From positions 2,285 to 16,166 of the forward strand of contig DLTS01000002.1 in assembly GCA_002501485.1 (NCBI GenBank): 13,882 nucleotides of DNA, written 5' to 3'. Shown piece after piece: positions 6,498 to 13,007 of the stretch. The position numbers and the translations under genes were made by a program. The stretch comes from Acidimicrobiaceae bacterium UBA7830 (lineage in GTDB: Bacteria > Actinomycetota > Acidimicrobiia > Acidimicrobiales > Ilumatobacteraceae). The notes under the pieces were generated by a model, which saw only the letters and a list, made by a program, of their open reading frames with translations, searched no databases and had not been told where the DNA came from. How positions within the stretch are numbered: position 1 is the stretch's first letter; the number at the start of each line of letters is the position of its first letter.

Positions 6498-7901
6498 ATC
6501 ACTGTGAGGGATATCGATTGAAATGCGACCCTCTCTAACCTTGACAGGATAGGTGCGGAGCATTCCGCGCGCTGGTTTCCGCGTGACTTCTCCTGACGAG
6601 CAATCGAACCGGGCATTGTGTTTCGGGCACTCGATTTCTTCACCAATAATTGCTCCGCCAGCAAGATGAACCTTTTGGTGCGAGCACCACCCGTCGCAAG
6701 CGAACAACCTTCCGCTCTCAGTGCGGCCAACGACGAGGCTGCGATCACCAACGTCAACTTGTCGAAGTTCTCCATCGCCAAGTGAGGTTTCAAGGCCGAG
6801 AATGACCTGTCCCTCTGGGCCACGCATCCATGTCTCTGCGCCGATGTCAATCGCTTTTTCTCCGCCGGTCATCGCCGGCAGGCCAATCGGAATTTCATAG
6901 GTCGGATCGTTTCGCTGCTTCCGCATCGCGGAAAAGATCTGTCGGTACGCAGCACCTGTCGAGGGAAGGGCAGGAGCGAGTTGAGCCGCAATTTCTGAGT
7001 GAAGTGCGGGCAACGCGTGGTAGGGGACGCTCGGAAACATGTGATGCTCAACATGAAAGTTCATGTTGAGGTAGAGGAATCGGAAGACCGGGTTCATCAT
7101 CACTGTCCTTGTATTGCGACGGTGGTCGAGAACATCTTCTTGTAACCCCGCGTGCTGAGTGATTCCGAAGAAGACGACAAGCCAGCCGCCAAGAAATGTT
7201 GATCCTCCAATCATGATGACGGGAACAGCGCTACTCAGCAAGCCGCTCATCGTCACTGCTGCGGCCAGAATTGCCATCATGACCCGAGACTCCACAACAA
7301 CCCGATGCTGTTCGTGCTCGGGAACGAGTTCTCGTGCTTCTGCATCGAGACGACCAACCGAGTGACGTAGAAGCCGAGTAAGCAATTCAATTCCACCTTG
7401 CACGTGAGTAAAACGCCACAGAGTTCGGACGATGCTTGGCGGTCGCTGAAACGCAATTTCCGCATCATGGCCGGTAATGATCGTGTCAGTGTGATGGCGG
7501 TAGTGCGACCAGCGCCAGACTGTTGGCCCTCGTAAAAGCATGAAACATGCGAGGTAATAGACCGCGTCGTTGAGCTGTCGAGAGTTGAAGGCAGTTCCAT
7601 GACCCATCTCATGCCACCGCGAATCGCTTGCACCCCCGTATAGGGCTGAGTACACCGCAATCGCTGGAAGCGACCACCATGACCACCATGTGGCAACGAG
7701 CGCCCAACCTGACAGCACGAGGAGCGCTAACCACAACGTCGTACTCAGTGCTGCCCGAGTGTTCGAGCGCTGCTGGAATTCTCGCAGCCGGGAGGGGTCC
7801 ACCTCAGGAAGTGGCCATTGAGCGTCGACATACCCGGCCTGTCGGGCGCGCTCGGTGTTCGTCGCAGAAAGTGCGTAGCGAGAACTGGCTACTTGCGCCA
7901 T
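6483..7901 (-). CDS. Membrane fatty-acid-desaturase-type diiron oxygenase fused to a C-terminal Rieske ferredoxin domain
   Basis: A 472-residue fusion. Residues about 50-335 are an integral-membrane diiron desaturase/hydroxylase with three histidine boxes: HEMGH (97-101), HYRHH (133-137) and HVEHH (283-287). Hydrophobic segments lie at about 53-90, 111-124 and 205-247. Residues about 365-465 are a Rieske [2Fe-2S] domain with Cys406-x-His408 and Cys425-x-x-His428, so the enzyme carries its own electron donor. The two parts resemble MocD (oxygenase) and MocE (ferredoxin), separate proteins of rhizopine breakdown, here joined by a linker near 335-365. A reductase is still needed and none is in the window. 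The start ATG 7901 has no ribosome site; TAGAAC 6 nt before it is an imperfect leaderless -10. Lipid desaturation is the main alternative to O-demethylation or hydroxylation. Confidence 0.85.
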   Translation of the reverse strand: MAQVASSRYALSATNTERARQAGYVDAQWPLPEVDPSRLREFQQRSNTRAALSTTLWLALLVLSGWALVATWWSWWSLPAIAVYSALYGGASDSRWHEMGHGTAFNSRQLNDAVYYLACFMLLRGPTVWRWSHYRHHTDTIITGHDAEIAFQRPPSIVRTLWRFTHVQGGIELLTRLLRHSVGRLDAEARELVPEHEQHRVVVESRVMMAILAAAVTMSGLLSSAVPVIMIGGSTFLGGWLVVFFGITQHAGLQEDVLDHRRNTRTVMMNPVFRFLYLNMNFHVEHHMFPSVPYHALPALHSEIAAQLAPALPSTGAAYRQIFSAMRKQRNDPTYEIPIGLPAMTGGEKAIDIGAETWMRGPEGQVILGLETSLGDGELRQVDVGDRSLVVGRTESGRLFACDGWCSHQKVHLAGGAIIGEEIECPKHNARFDCSSGEVTRKPARGMLRTYPVKVREGRISIDIPHSDSVGG

Positions 7902-8141
7902 GGCCTAGTTCTAGCCGACGTCAATTAGTGCAGCCGAGTTGTTTCCGCTGTGAGAATCCGTTGCGCACTGCGTTGAAAGTGCGAATACACACTTCGGCGA
8001 TCGCTATGCGTGTCATCCGGCTACCCCAACTGATATCGGCGCGGTGCCCCTTCTTCGCATAGCTCGGCAAACTAACCAGATGCTCGCAACGAAATGCCCA
8101 TAGCAACCTATGCCCGGCTCAAGTTTGCGTAGTGTTGCGAT
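7902..8141. other. Divergent intergenic region between oxygenase and MBL-fold genes
   Basis: These 240 bp separate two divergent genes. I see no convincing gene inside; the open frames are short and have no family resemblance. CGCACT (7964-7969) and AGTGCG (7978-7983) form a small inverted repeat with an 8-nt loop, a possible operator half-site pair. The right end carries the -10 of the MBL-fold gene. Confidence 0.4.
8130..8135 (+). promoter_or_regulatory. Predicted -10 box, leaderless start of the MBL-fold gene
   Basis: TAGTGT is followed by 6 nt and ATG 8142. No ribosome site precedes the ATG, so translation probably begins at the 5' end of the RNA. Confidence 0.5.
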
Positions 8142-9491
8142 ATGGCTGATCTTCTCGATTTCTCATCGCGCGTGATCGATAGCGGGGTTGCGGATGCTCC
8201 CGTGAACCGGGTTACTCAAGAACTATCCGAGCTTCGTGATGACCTTGCAATTGTTGAGAGTTTTAGCCACTCTGTCGTCGTTGACAGTGGGGAGGGGCTG
8301 ATCGCCTTTGACACATCGGCCGGCAATACAGGGCGAGCAGTCGTCGAAGAAATTGCACGGTGGCGATCACAGCCGGTTACTCATCTGATGTACACCCATG
8401 GCCATGCTGACCATGTCGGAGGAAGCCGCGAATTCGCAGCACGATGGGAGTCTCCCGTCGTCGTTGGCCACAGCAATGTTGCCCACCGGTTTGACCGCTA
8501 CGAGCGCACCAACAACTGGAACTTAGATATTAATCTCCGACAGTTTGGTGGCATTCGCGCCGATCTCAATCTTGGTCTCGTCACCGATGATGACGACCCG
8601 GCGGGCGACTTTGCGCCAGCCTCGTCTGAACGGCGATGGAGAAGTTTCCTGCCGAAGGGAACTCTTCGTCCCACACTTGAAGTTGATGATCATCATTCGA
8701 TGACGATCGGAGCGGTCGACATCGAGGCTCACCATGCTCGAGGCGAAACTGACGACCACCTGTGGTTCTGGCTCCCCCAGTCGAGGACGATCATGGCCGG
8801 CGATTTTCTCATCTGGAATTTTCCCAATGCCGGTAACCCTCAGAAAGTTCAGCGATACCCAGGAGAGTGGGCGGCGGCACTCCGAGCGATGGCAGCGATG
8901 GACCCCGAGCTCATCGTTCCCGCCCACGGACTTCCCATTACGGGAACCGAACGAATCCAACGAGTGCTAAACGACATCGCTTCAGCACTTGAGTATCTTG
9001 TTTCAACGGTGGTCAACTTAATGAACGATGGCGCCACCCTCGATGAGATCATCCATACGGTGTCTCTCCCGGCCGACACGTTGGCATTGCCCTATTTGCG
9101 CCCTCTCTACGATGAACCAGAGTTCGTTGTGCACAATGTTTGGCGAATGTACGGCGGTTGGTGGGACAAAGCTCCGAGCCGCCTCAAGCCTGCTCCCGAC
9201 GCTCGGCTCGCAGAAGTACTCGCCAGCATGACTGGCGGGCCTGATGCTCTGCTCACTGAAGCAGAACGTCAGGCCACCGCAAATGATCTTCGTGTCGCTT
9301 GTCACCTTGCCGATCTTGCGGGATGGGCTGCTCCAGACGACCCTGAGGTTCACCAGCGTCGAAGCGCTATTTATCTTCTTCGAAGAAAGTCTGAGCCCTC
9401 GCTGATGGCAAAGGGAATCTTCGCTGCGGCGGCCAAAGAGTCGCAAGCGATTGTTGACGCAAATTCAGGCGCCGACACCGACAAGGACTAG
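8142..9491 (+). CDS. Metallo-beta-lactamase-fold hydrolase with alkylsulfatase dimerisation domain (short form)
   Basis: A 449-residue protein of the SdsA1-like alkylsulfatase family. The MBL metal motif is His86-x-His88-x-Asp90-His91. The family signature HARGETDDH (198-206) follows, then MAGDF and the distal histidine in VPAHG. The C-terminal region from about residue 340, with GGPDALLTEAERQATANDLR, HLADLAGWAAPDDPE and the closing EPSLMAKGIF, is the alkylsulfatase dimerisation domain. Classical SdsA1-type enzymes are about 650 residues, exported, and end in an SCP-2-like lipid-binding domain; here there is no signal peptide and the SCP-2 part is absent, so a cytoplasmic hydrolase of a smaller or CoA-linked substrate is possible. 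The 3' end overlaps the convergent transporter by 27 bp. Primary alkyl sulfate hydrolysis is the family guess, not shown. Confidence 0.82.
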   Translation: MADLLDFSSRVIDSGVADAPVNRVTQELSELRDDLAIVESFSHSVVVDSGEGLIAFDTSAGNTGRAVVEEIARWRSQPVTHLMYTHGHADHVGGSREFAARWESPVVVGHSNVAHRFDRYERTNNWNLDINLRQFGGIRADLNLGLVTDDDDPAGDFAPASSERRWRSFLPKGTLRPTLEVDDHHSMTIGAVDIEAHHARGETDDHLWFWLPQSRTIMAGDFLIWNFPNAGNPQKVQRYPGEWAAALRAMAAMDPELIVPAHGLPITGTERIQRVLNDIASALEYLVSTVVNLMNDGATLDEIIHTVSLPADTLALPYLRPLYDEPEFVVHNVWRMYGGWWDKAPSRLKPAPDARLAEVLASMTGGPDALLTEAERQATANDLRVACHLADLAGWAAPDDPEVHQRRSAIYLLRRKSEPSLMAKGIFAAAAKESQAIVDANSGADTDKD

Positions 9492-10316
9492 AGCGCACCC
9501 TGCCACCCCCACGCCGAGCCACTGAGTCTTTGACAGCCGCTCTCGATCAAGAAGTATTGCGAGACCGATCGTGCTCGCAGGATACATCGAGGCAACTACC
9601 GCAACGATGGAAAGCAAGCCAGATCTCACGGCTACCAAATACGCAAGGTTCGCAATAAGAATTGTCACCCACGCTCCTAGGCTCCAGCGGTTTCCTGATG
9701 ATGACGCCCGATCAGCCTTCAGTCGATCGCGAAGCAAAAATGCAGCGATGACGAGCGCAGGGACAGTGAGCGCTCGCGAGCCCAGAAGAATCCACCATCC
9801 GCTCTCTGACCCAGCCATATCGAGGCCGACATACCACAGCCCAAAGAGCACCCCCGAGACAATGACCAGAGTCACTTGTCGTCGAGGCATCGTGACTTCG
9901 GCGCGGCGAGACGACAAGGCTCCACTCACGAGCACGACCGACGACAACGCAAGAAGAATGCCCAGCATTGCGATGACGCCTGGACGCTCACCCAACGAAA
10001 TGCCAACGATGACCGGGACGATCGCTGAAAGCACGCCAGCGACTGGCGAGGCAACACTGATTGCCCCCATCGACAACGCCAAGTAGAACGCAGCTACGCC
10101 GCCCACTCCGCCGATACCAGCGATTGCGCCCCACATCACATCTCCGAATACAAAGGGTGCTGGGTCGAAGACGACGAGCGCAACATATGACACCGTCATG
10201 AGAAACTCGACGTACAACGTGACGCGCAACACCGACATGTGCCGAGTAGCACGGCCCCCCATATAGTCCGACCAGCCGTACAGCACGGCCGATATCACTG
10301 CGAGAAAAATCGCCAT
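9465..10316 (-). CDS. EamA/DMT-superfamily transporter
   Basis: A 283-residue hydrophobic protein with about ten membrane segments in two EamA halves (roughly 1-135 and 148-283), the normal size and plan of drug/metabolite transporters. The N-terminus MAIFLAVISAVLYGWSDYMGG and the glycine/alanine-rich segment ending in SPVAGVLSAIVPVI are typical. The substrate is unknown; family members export or import metabolites, amino acids, nucleosides or cations. The gene lies 77 bp downstream of inositol-3-phosphate synthase on the same strand, probably co-transcribed. The ATG at 10316 lacks a Shine-Dalgarno sequence and sits inside one arm of a 9-bp inverted repeat, so its translation may be controlled by leader structure. 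Its 3' end overlaps the convergent MBL-fold gene. Confidence 0.88.
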   Translation of the reverse strand: MAIFLAVISAVLYGWSDYMGGRATRHMSVLRVTLYVEFLMTVSYVALVVFDPAPFVFGDVMWGAIAGIGGVGGVAAFYLALSMGAISVASPVAGVLSAIVPVIVGISLGERPGVIAMLGILLALSSVVLVSGALSSRRAEVTMPRRQVTLVIVSGVLFGLWYVGLDMAGSESGWWILLGSRALTVPALVIAAFLLRDRLKADRASSSGNRWSLGAWVTILIANLAYLVAVRSGLLSIVAVVASMYPASTIGLAILLDRERLSKTQWLGVGVAGCALVLVGVGA

Positions 10317-10320
10317 CAGG

Positions 10321-10368
10321 TCAAGGCAATGCCACGAACATGGATGTTCCTGATGGCACTGCCGCCAT
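10321..10368 (-). other. Possible leader mini-ORF of 15 codons
   Basis: An open frame MAAVPSGTSMFVALP ends with TGA 4 nt before the EamA ATG (a shorter ATG version begins at 10341). It spans the central arm of the alternative hairpins, so a ribosome on it would disrupt the structure that hides the EamA start and could reinitiate there. No ribosome site is evident for the mini-ORF. Confidence 0.2.
10336..10349. repeat. 14-bp inverted repeat in the EamA leader
   Basis: GAACAT-GG-ATGTTC is a perfect 6-2-6 inverted repeat in the 77-bp gap between the synthase and transporter genes. It could be a dimeric operator, or simply part of the leader fold. Confidence 0.35.
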
Positions 10369-10393
10369 CACTGTCCACAAAACCAATAGGTAG

Positions 10394-11695
10394 TCAGCCA
10401 GCTTCTGAGTGGGTAACAGGCTTCTCACCCATCCACTCCCGCAGGGTGTTCTTTAATTTCGTCTGCTGGATGAAGATATCTTGCTCTGCATCACGAGCAC
10501 CTGCTGCTTGCGGCGCCTTGAAATAGAAGCTCAACCACTCTTGGACACCTGACTCACCGGCACGATGAGCGAGGTCCATGAACAGCGCAAGATCAAGAAC
10601 GATCGGAGCAGCCAAAATTGAATCACGGCACAAGAAGTCAACCTTGATCTGCATTTCGTAACCGAGCCACCCGAAAATATCGATGGCATCCCATCCCTCT
10701 TTGTTGTCACCGCGGGGTGGGTAGTAGTTGATACGAACGACATGGTCGATGTTGCCGTAGAGATCTGGGTAGACCTCCGGCTGCAAAATGCCGCCGAGCA
10801 CCCCAAGCTTTGACATCTCTTTGGTCTTGAAGTTTTCTGGCGCATCGAGAACTTCGCCGTCCCGGTTTCCGAGAATGTTGGTTGAGTACCAGCCGCGGAG
10901 ACCAAGCATCCGGGATTTTAAGCCGGGAGCAAGAATCGTCTTCATCAATGTCTGTCCGGTCTTGAAGTCTTTTCCAGCGATCGGCACATTGCGTTGCTTC
11001 GAGAGCTCGACGATGCAGTCAAGGTCGGTCGTCAGGTTTGGCGCCCCGTTCGCAAACGGAACATCACACTGCAACGCGGCATATGCATAGATCTGACTTG
11101 GCGCAATATTGGCGTCATTGTCTCTCAGGCCCTGCTCAAATGCAGCCACTGATGCATGCACAGCACTCGGCTCCTGATATGCCTCGGTCGACCCGCACCA
11201 CACCATGACGAGGCGATCACACTCGTTCTCCTCACGGAAACGGTTGATGTCGTCGATAAGAGCAAGAGCTTGATCCCACTTATTCGGGATGGCCTTCACC
11301 CGAACACCCGATAAGCGTGACACCCATTCCTCGTCAAAGACGGCTTCCATCGCAACAACGCCTTCGAGCTCCTTCGCCACCTCTTCGAGGTCACCCCCTT
11401 GAAGCACTCCGGCTGTTTTTGCTGCCTCCATCGCATTTGGCGAAATTGGGTCCCACCCACCAAATACGAGATCGTCAAGCGAAGCAAGTGAGACGAAGTC
11501 TCGGATTAACGGGTTGCGATCTTCTTCTCGGCTTCCCAACCGAATATTCGCCATCTGAGTAACTGATCCGATCGGCGGGTGAATTCCTCGGCGGGCTGCC
11601 ATGACGCCAGCGATGAATGTTGAGGCCACCGCCCCCATGCCAGGAAGTAATACTCCGAGGCGTCCTTGGGCGGGTGTGATGTTGTTCGTAGACAT
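10394..11695 (-). CDS. ino1: Inositol-3-phosphate synthase (myo-inositol-1-phosphate synthase)
   Basis: NAD-dependent cyclisation of glucose 6-phosphate to inositol 3-phosphate, first step toward phosphatidylinositol and mycothiol in actinobacteria. The 433-residue protein shows the N-terminal NAD loop PGMGAVASTF, the core LVMVWCGSTE, and the family stretches PIAGKDFKTGQTLMKT (with the active-site lysines), YPPRGDNKEGWD and VDFLCRDSILAAPIVLDLA. It is longer than the roughly 365-residue mycobacterial enzyme and fits the longer bacterial subgroup. A GTG at 11713 would add six residues, but ATG 11695 lies 6 nt behind TATCTT and has no ribosome site, so a leaderless start is preferred. The gene is divergent from a LysR regulator with a 68-bp shared promoter region; an EamA transporter follows. 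Confidence 0.92.
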   Translation of the reverse strand: MSTNNITPAQGRLGVLLPGMGAVASTFIAGVMAARRGIHPPIGSVTQMANIRLGSREEDRNPLIRDFVSLASLDDLVFGGWDPISPNAMEAAKTAGVLQGGDLEEVAKELEGVVAMEAVFDEEWVSRLSGVRVKAIPNKWDQALALIDDINRFREENECDRLVMVWCGSTEAYQEPSAVHASVAAFEQGLRDNDANIAPSQIYAYAALQCDVPFANGAPNLTTDLDCIVELSKQRNVPIAGKDFKTGQTLMKTILAPGLKSRMLGLRGWYSTNILGNRDGEVLDAPENFKTKEMSKLGVLGGILQPEVYPDLYGNIDHVVRINYYPPRGDNKEGWDAIDIFGWLGYEMQIKVDFLCRDSILAAPIVLDLALFMDLAHRAGESGVQEWLSFYFKAPQAAGARDAEQDIFIQQTKLKNTLREWMGEKPVTHSEAG

Positions 11696-11701
11696 GTTCC
11701 C

Positions 11702-11707
11702 AAGATA
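11702..11707 (-). promoter_or_regulatory. Predicted -10 box, leaderless start of the inositol synthase
   Basis: The minus strand reads TATCTT, then 6 nt, then ATG 11695. No Shine-Dalgarno sequence is present. The LysR-type inverted repeat at 11735-11751 would be centred about 48 bp upstream of this start, the usual site for LysR activation. Confidence 0.5.
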
Positions 11708-11734
11708 AGCCACGTTGACCTGAGATTCGACTTT

Positions 11735-11751
11735 GTTAAGTTTTGTTTAAC
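11735..11751. promoter_or_regulatory. Candidate LysR operator (T-N11-A inverted repeat)
   Basis: GTTAAGTTTTGTTTAAC has perfect GTTAA/TTAAC arms and contains the T-N11-A pattern (11737 to 11749). It is AT-rich against its surroundings. It abuts the -10 of the LysR gene, so binding should repress the regulator, and lies at about -48 for the divergent synthase, so the same binding could activate it. Confidence 0.6.
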
Positions 11752-11757
11752 TAAAGT
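11752..11757 (+). promoter_or_regulatory. Predicted -10 box, leaderless start of the LysR gene
   Basis: TAAAGT is followed by 6 nt and GTG 11764, with no ribosome site. The operator-like inverted repeat ends directly before it. Confidence 0.5.
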
Positions 11758-11763
11758 GTTGAA

Positions 11764-12627
11764 GTGGCCGACCCTTTCGATATTCCACTTCGCCAACTCG
11801 AGTACCTCGTCGCAGTTGCCGACCACTCAACCTGGGCAGCTGCCGCTGCATCGATCGGAGTGACGGCGCCGGCTCTGTCCCAAGGTCTTGCAGACCTCGA
11901 GCGTCGCCTTGGAGTTCAACTCTTTGATCGGCAGGGCCGTCGCCGGGTCCTCACCGATCTCGCCGAGCCCGTGCTTCAACATGCAAGAACCATGCAAACG
12001 ATGTCTCACGATTTAGCTCGGTGGGCGGAACGTGTGAACACCCTCAAAATGGGAACACTACGTGTTGGCATGCTCGATGTAGGAGCAGTGGTGCACTTTC
12101 CAGAAGTGCTCCGAACATTCCGCTCTGACTTCCCTGACATCAGGTTCCACCTCACCGTTGCCCCCTCGAGCGAGCTTCTTGCAGGACTTCGGCGATCTGA
12201 CTTCGATCTCATCGTCTGTGTGCAACCGTCTGAGACACCTCCCTCGACCAGATCTACTCACCTCCTTGAAGAGGAACTCGTCGTAGTTCGACCGCCCGGC
12301 ACCGGGTCACTTCCCGCACCAAAGTGGGGTCCTTGGGTGCTATTCCCTGAGAACTCACAAACCAGGTCACTTATCGAGCTCAGTCTTCGAGATATCGGTG
12401 CCTTGCCACAGGTTGTTGCTGAAAGTCATCAACCTGACGTGCTCGCACAAATGGTGAGTCTTGGTCTTGGGTGGGGTGTCTTGCCGCTCGCTCAAGTCCC
12501 CTCGCACCTCGACGTAGAAATCGGTGACCTAGTTGTCACTCGCAACCTCGTGATATGTCGGCGTGCCGGAGCGCCTCAGCACCCCGGCGTTGAGGCGCTC
12601 GTTGGGCGCCTTCAATCAGCGGTATGA
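11764..12627 (+). CDS. LysR-family transcriptional regulator
   Basis: A 287-residue LysR-type regulator, normal length. The N-terminal winged helix-turn-helix spans about residues 8-66 (LRQLEYLVAVADHSTWAAAA, then the recognition region APALSQGLADLERRLGVQLFDR). A linker helix follows, and from about residue 95 a periplasmic-binding-protein-like effector domain begins at GTLRVGMLDVGAVVHFPEVL. The start GTG 11764 lies 6 nt behind TAAAGT with no ribosome site. It is transcribed away from the inositol-3-phosphate synthase gene across 68 bp that hold one inverted repeat, the usual layout of a LysR regulator with its target. The effector is unknown; inositol or glucose phosphate would be the natural guess from context. 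Its 3' end contains a 10-bp inverted repeat. Confidence 0.9.
   Translation: MADPFDIPLRQLEYLVAVADHSTWAAAAASIGVTAPALSQGLADLERRLGVQLFDRQGRRRVLTDLAEPVLQHARTMQTMSHDLARWAERVNTLKMGTLRVGMLDVGAVVHFPEVLRTFRSDFPDIRFHLTVAPSSELLAGLRRSDFDLIVCVQPSETPPSTRSTHLLEEELVVVRPPGTGSLPAPKWGPWVLFPENSQTRSLIELSLRDIGALPQVVAESHQPDVLAQMVSLGLGWGVLPLAQVPSHLDVEIGDLVVTRNLVICRRAGAPQHPGVEALVGRLQSAV
12569..12600. repeat. 10-bp perfect inverted repeat in the 3' end of the LysR gene
   Basis: GAGCGCCTCA (12569-12578) and TGAGGCGCTC (12591-12600) flank a 12-nt loop. It lies just before the end of the LysR gene, facing the truncated minus-strand gene, and could slow transcription from either side. No U-tract follows, so it is not a standard intrinsic terminator. 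Confidence 0.35.
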
Positions 12628-12667
12628 GCGAGGGCTCTCCGAATGCACTATCAGGAACGTATCTCGA

Positions 12668-13000
12668 CTACCGGGGCCGGACGGTGACGACGGCGTTGTA
12701 ATCCGGTATCCCACTTTCGCGATCAGATATCCCTGCGCTCATCAACACATTGCCTTCTGGCCCCCAGTCGTGAAGCCCTGCCACGCCAAGAGCACACCCA
12801 TCACAGGCCCCCTTGGTAAGTACGTTCCAGCCGTACTTCAAGTTACGACGGTTTGCCCACAACGTTCGAAGCATCTCGCCATAGTGGTTCGGCTTCACGA
12901 GCCCGATGCCATTCGGTCGCCAACTCACCCATAGTGATGGTCGAGGGCGACGTATGTTCCAACGCCAAGGCCACACTCGTAGGGGGCGCCACGAAATCAT
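12668..13000 (-). pseudogene. N-terminal remnant of an FdhF/YdeP-family molybdopterin oxidoreductase
   Basis: A 110-codon frame starting 7 nt after the fdhD stop. Residues about 24-79 match the N-terminal region of FdhF/YdeP formate-dehydrogenase-like enzymes as I know it: W-rich lead-in, KPNHYGEMLRTLWANR, a tyrosine-tryptophan segment, then TKGACDGCALGVAGLHDW with the CxxC pair Cys66/Cys69. Full enzymes are about 700-770 residues; here homology stops after residue 80 and a TAG ends the frame at 12668, about 40 bp from the end of the convergent LysR gene. I found no continuation in other frames, so the molybdenum-binding part is deleted. An extension of the frame back to 13111 lies inside fdhD and is not needed. 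Less likely, it is a small stand-alone protein. Confidence 0.6.
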
Positions 13001-13007
13001 CGTGCTA

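Larger units (their letters stand above)
10312..10370 (-). promoter_or_regulatory. Candidate switching leader with two mutually exclusive hairpins at the EamA start codon
   Basis: Read on the transcript (minus strand), TGATGGC (10370-10364) can pair with GCCATCA in the next element around a 6-nt loop. The same element, GCCATCAGG (10357-10349), can instead pair over 9 perfect base pairs with CCTGATGGC (10320-10312), which contains the EamA ATG. Only one of the two can form at a time, so the region looks like a translational switch: the first hairpin frees the start codon and the second hides it. Transcription through from the synthase gene is assumed. Folding was done by eye. Confidence 0.4.

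Noticed and set aside
7921..8106. 61-residue minus-strand open frame in the oxygenase/MBL intergenic region
   Set aside because: No ribosome site, no family resemblance and mixed composition; it overlaps the only plausible regulatory space.
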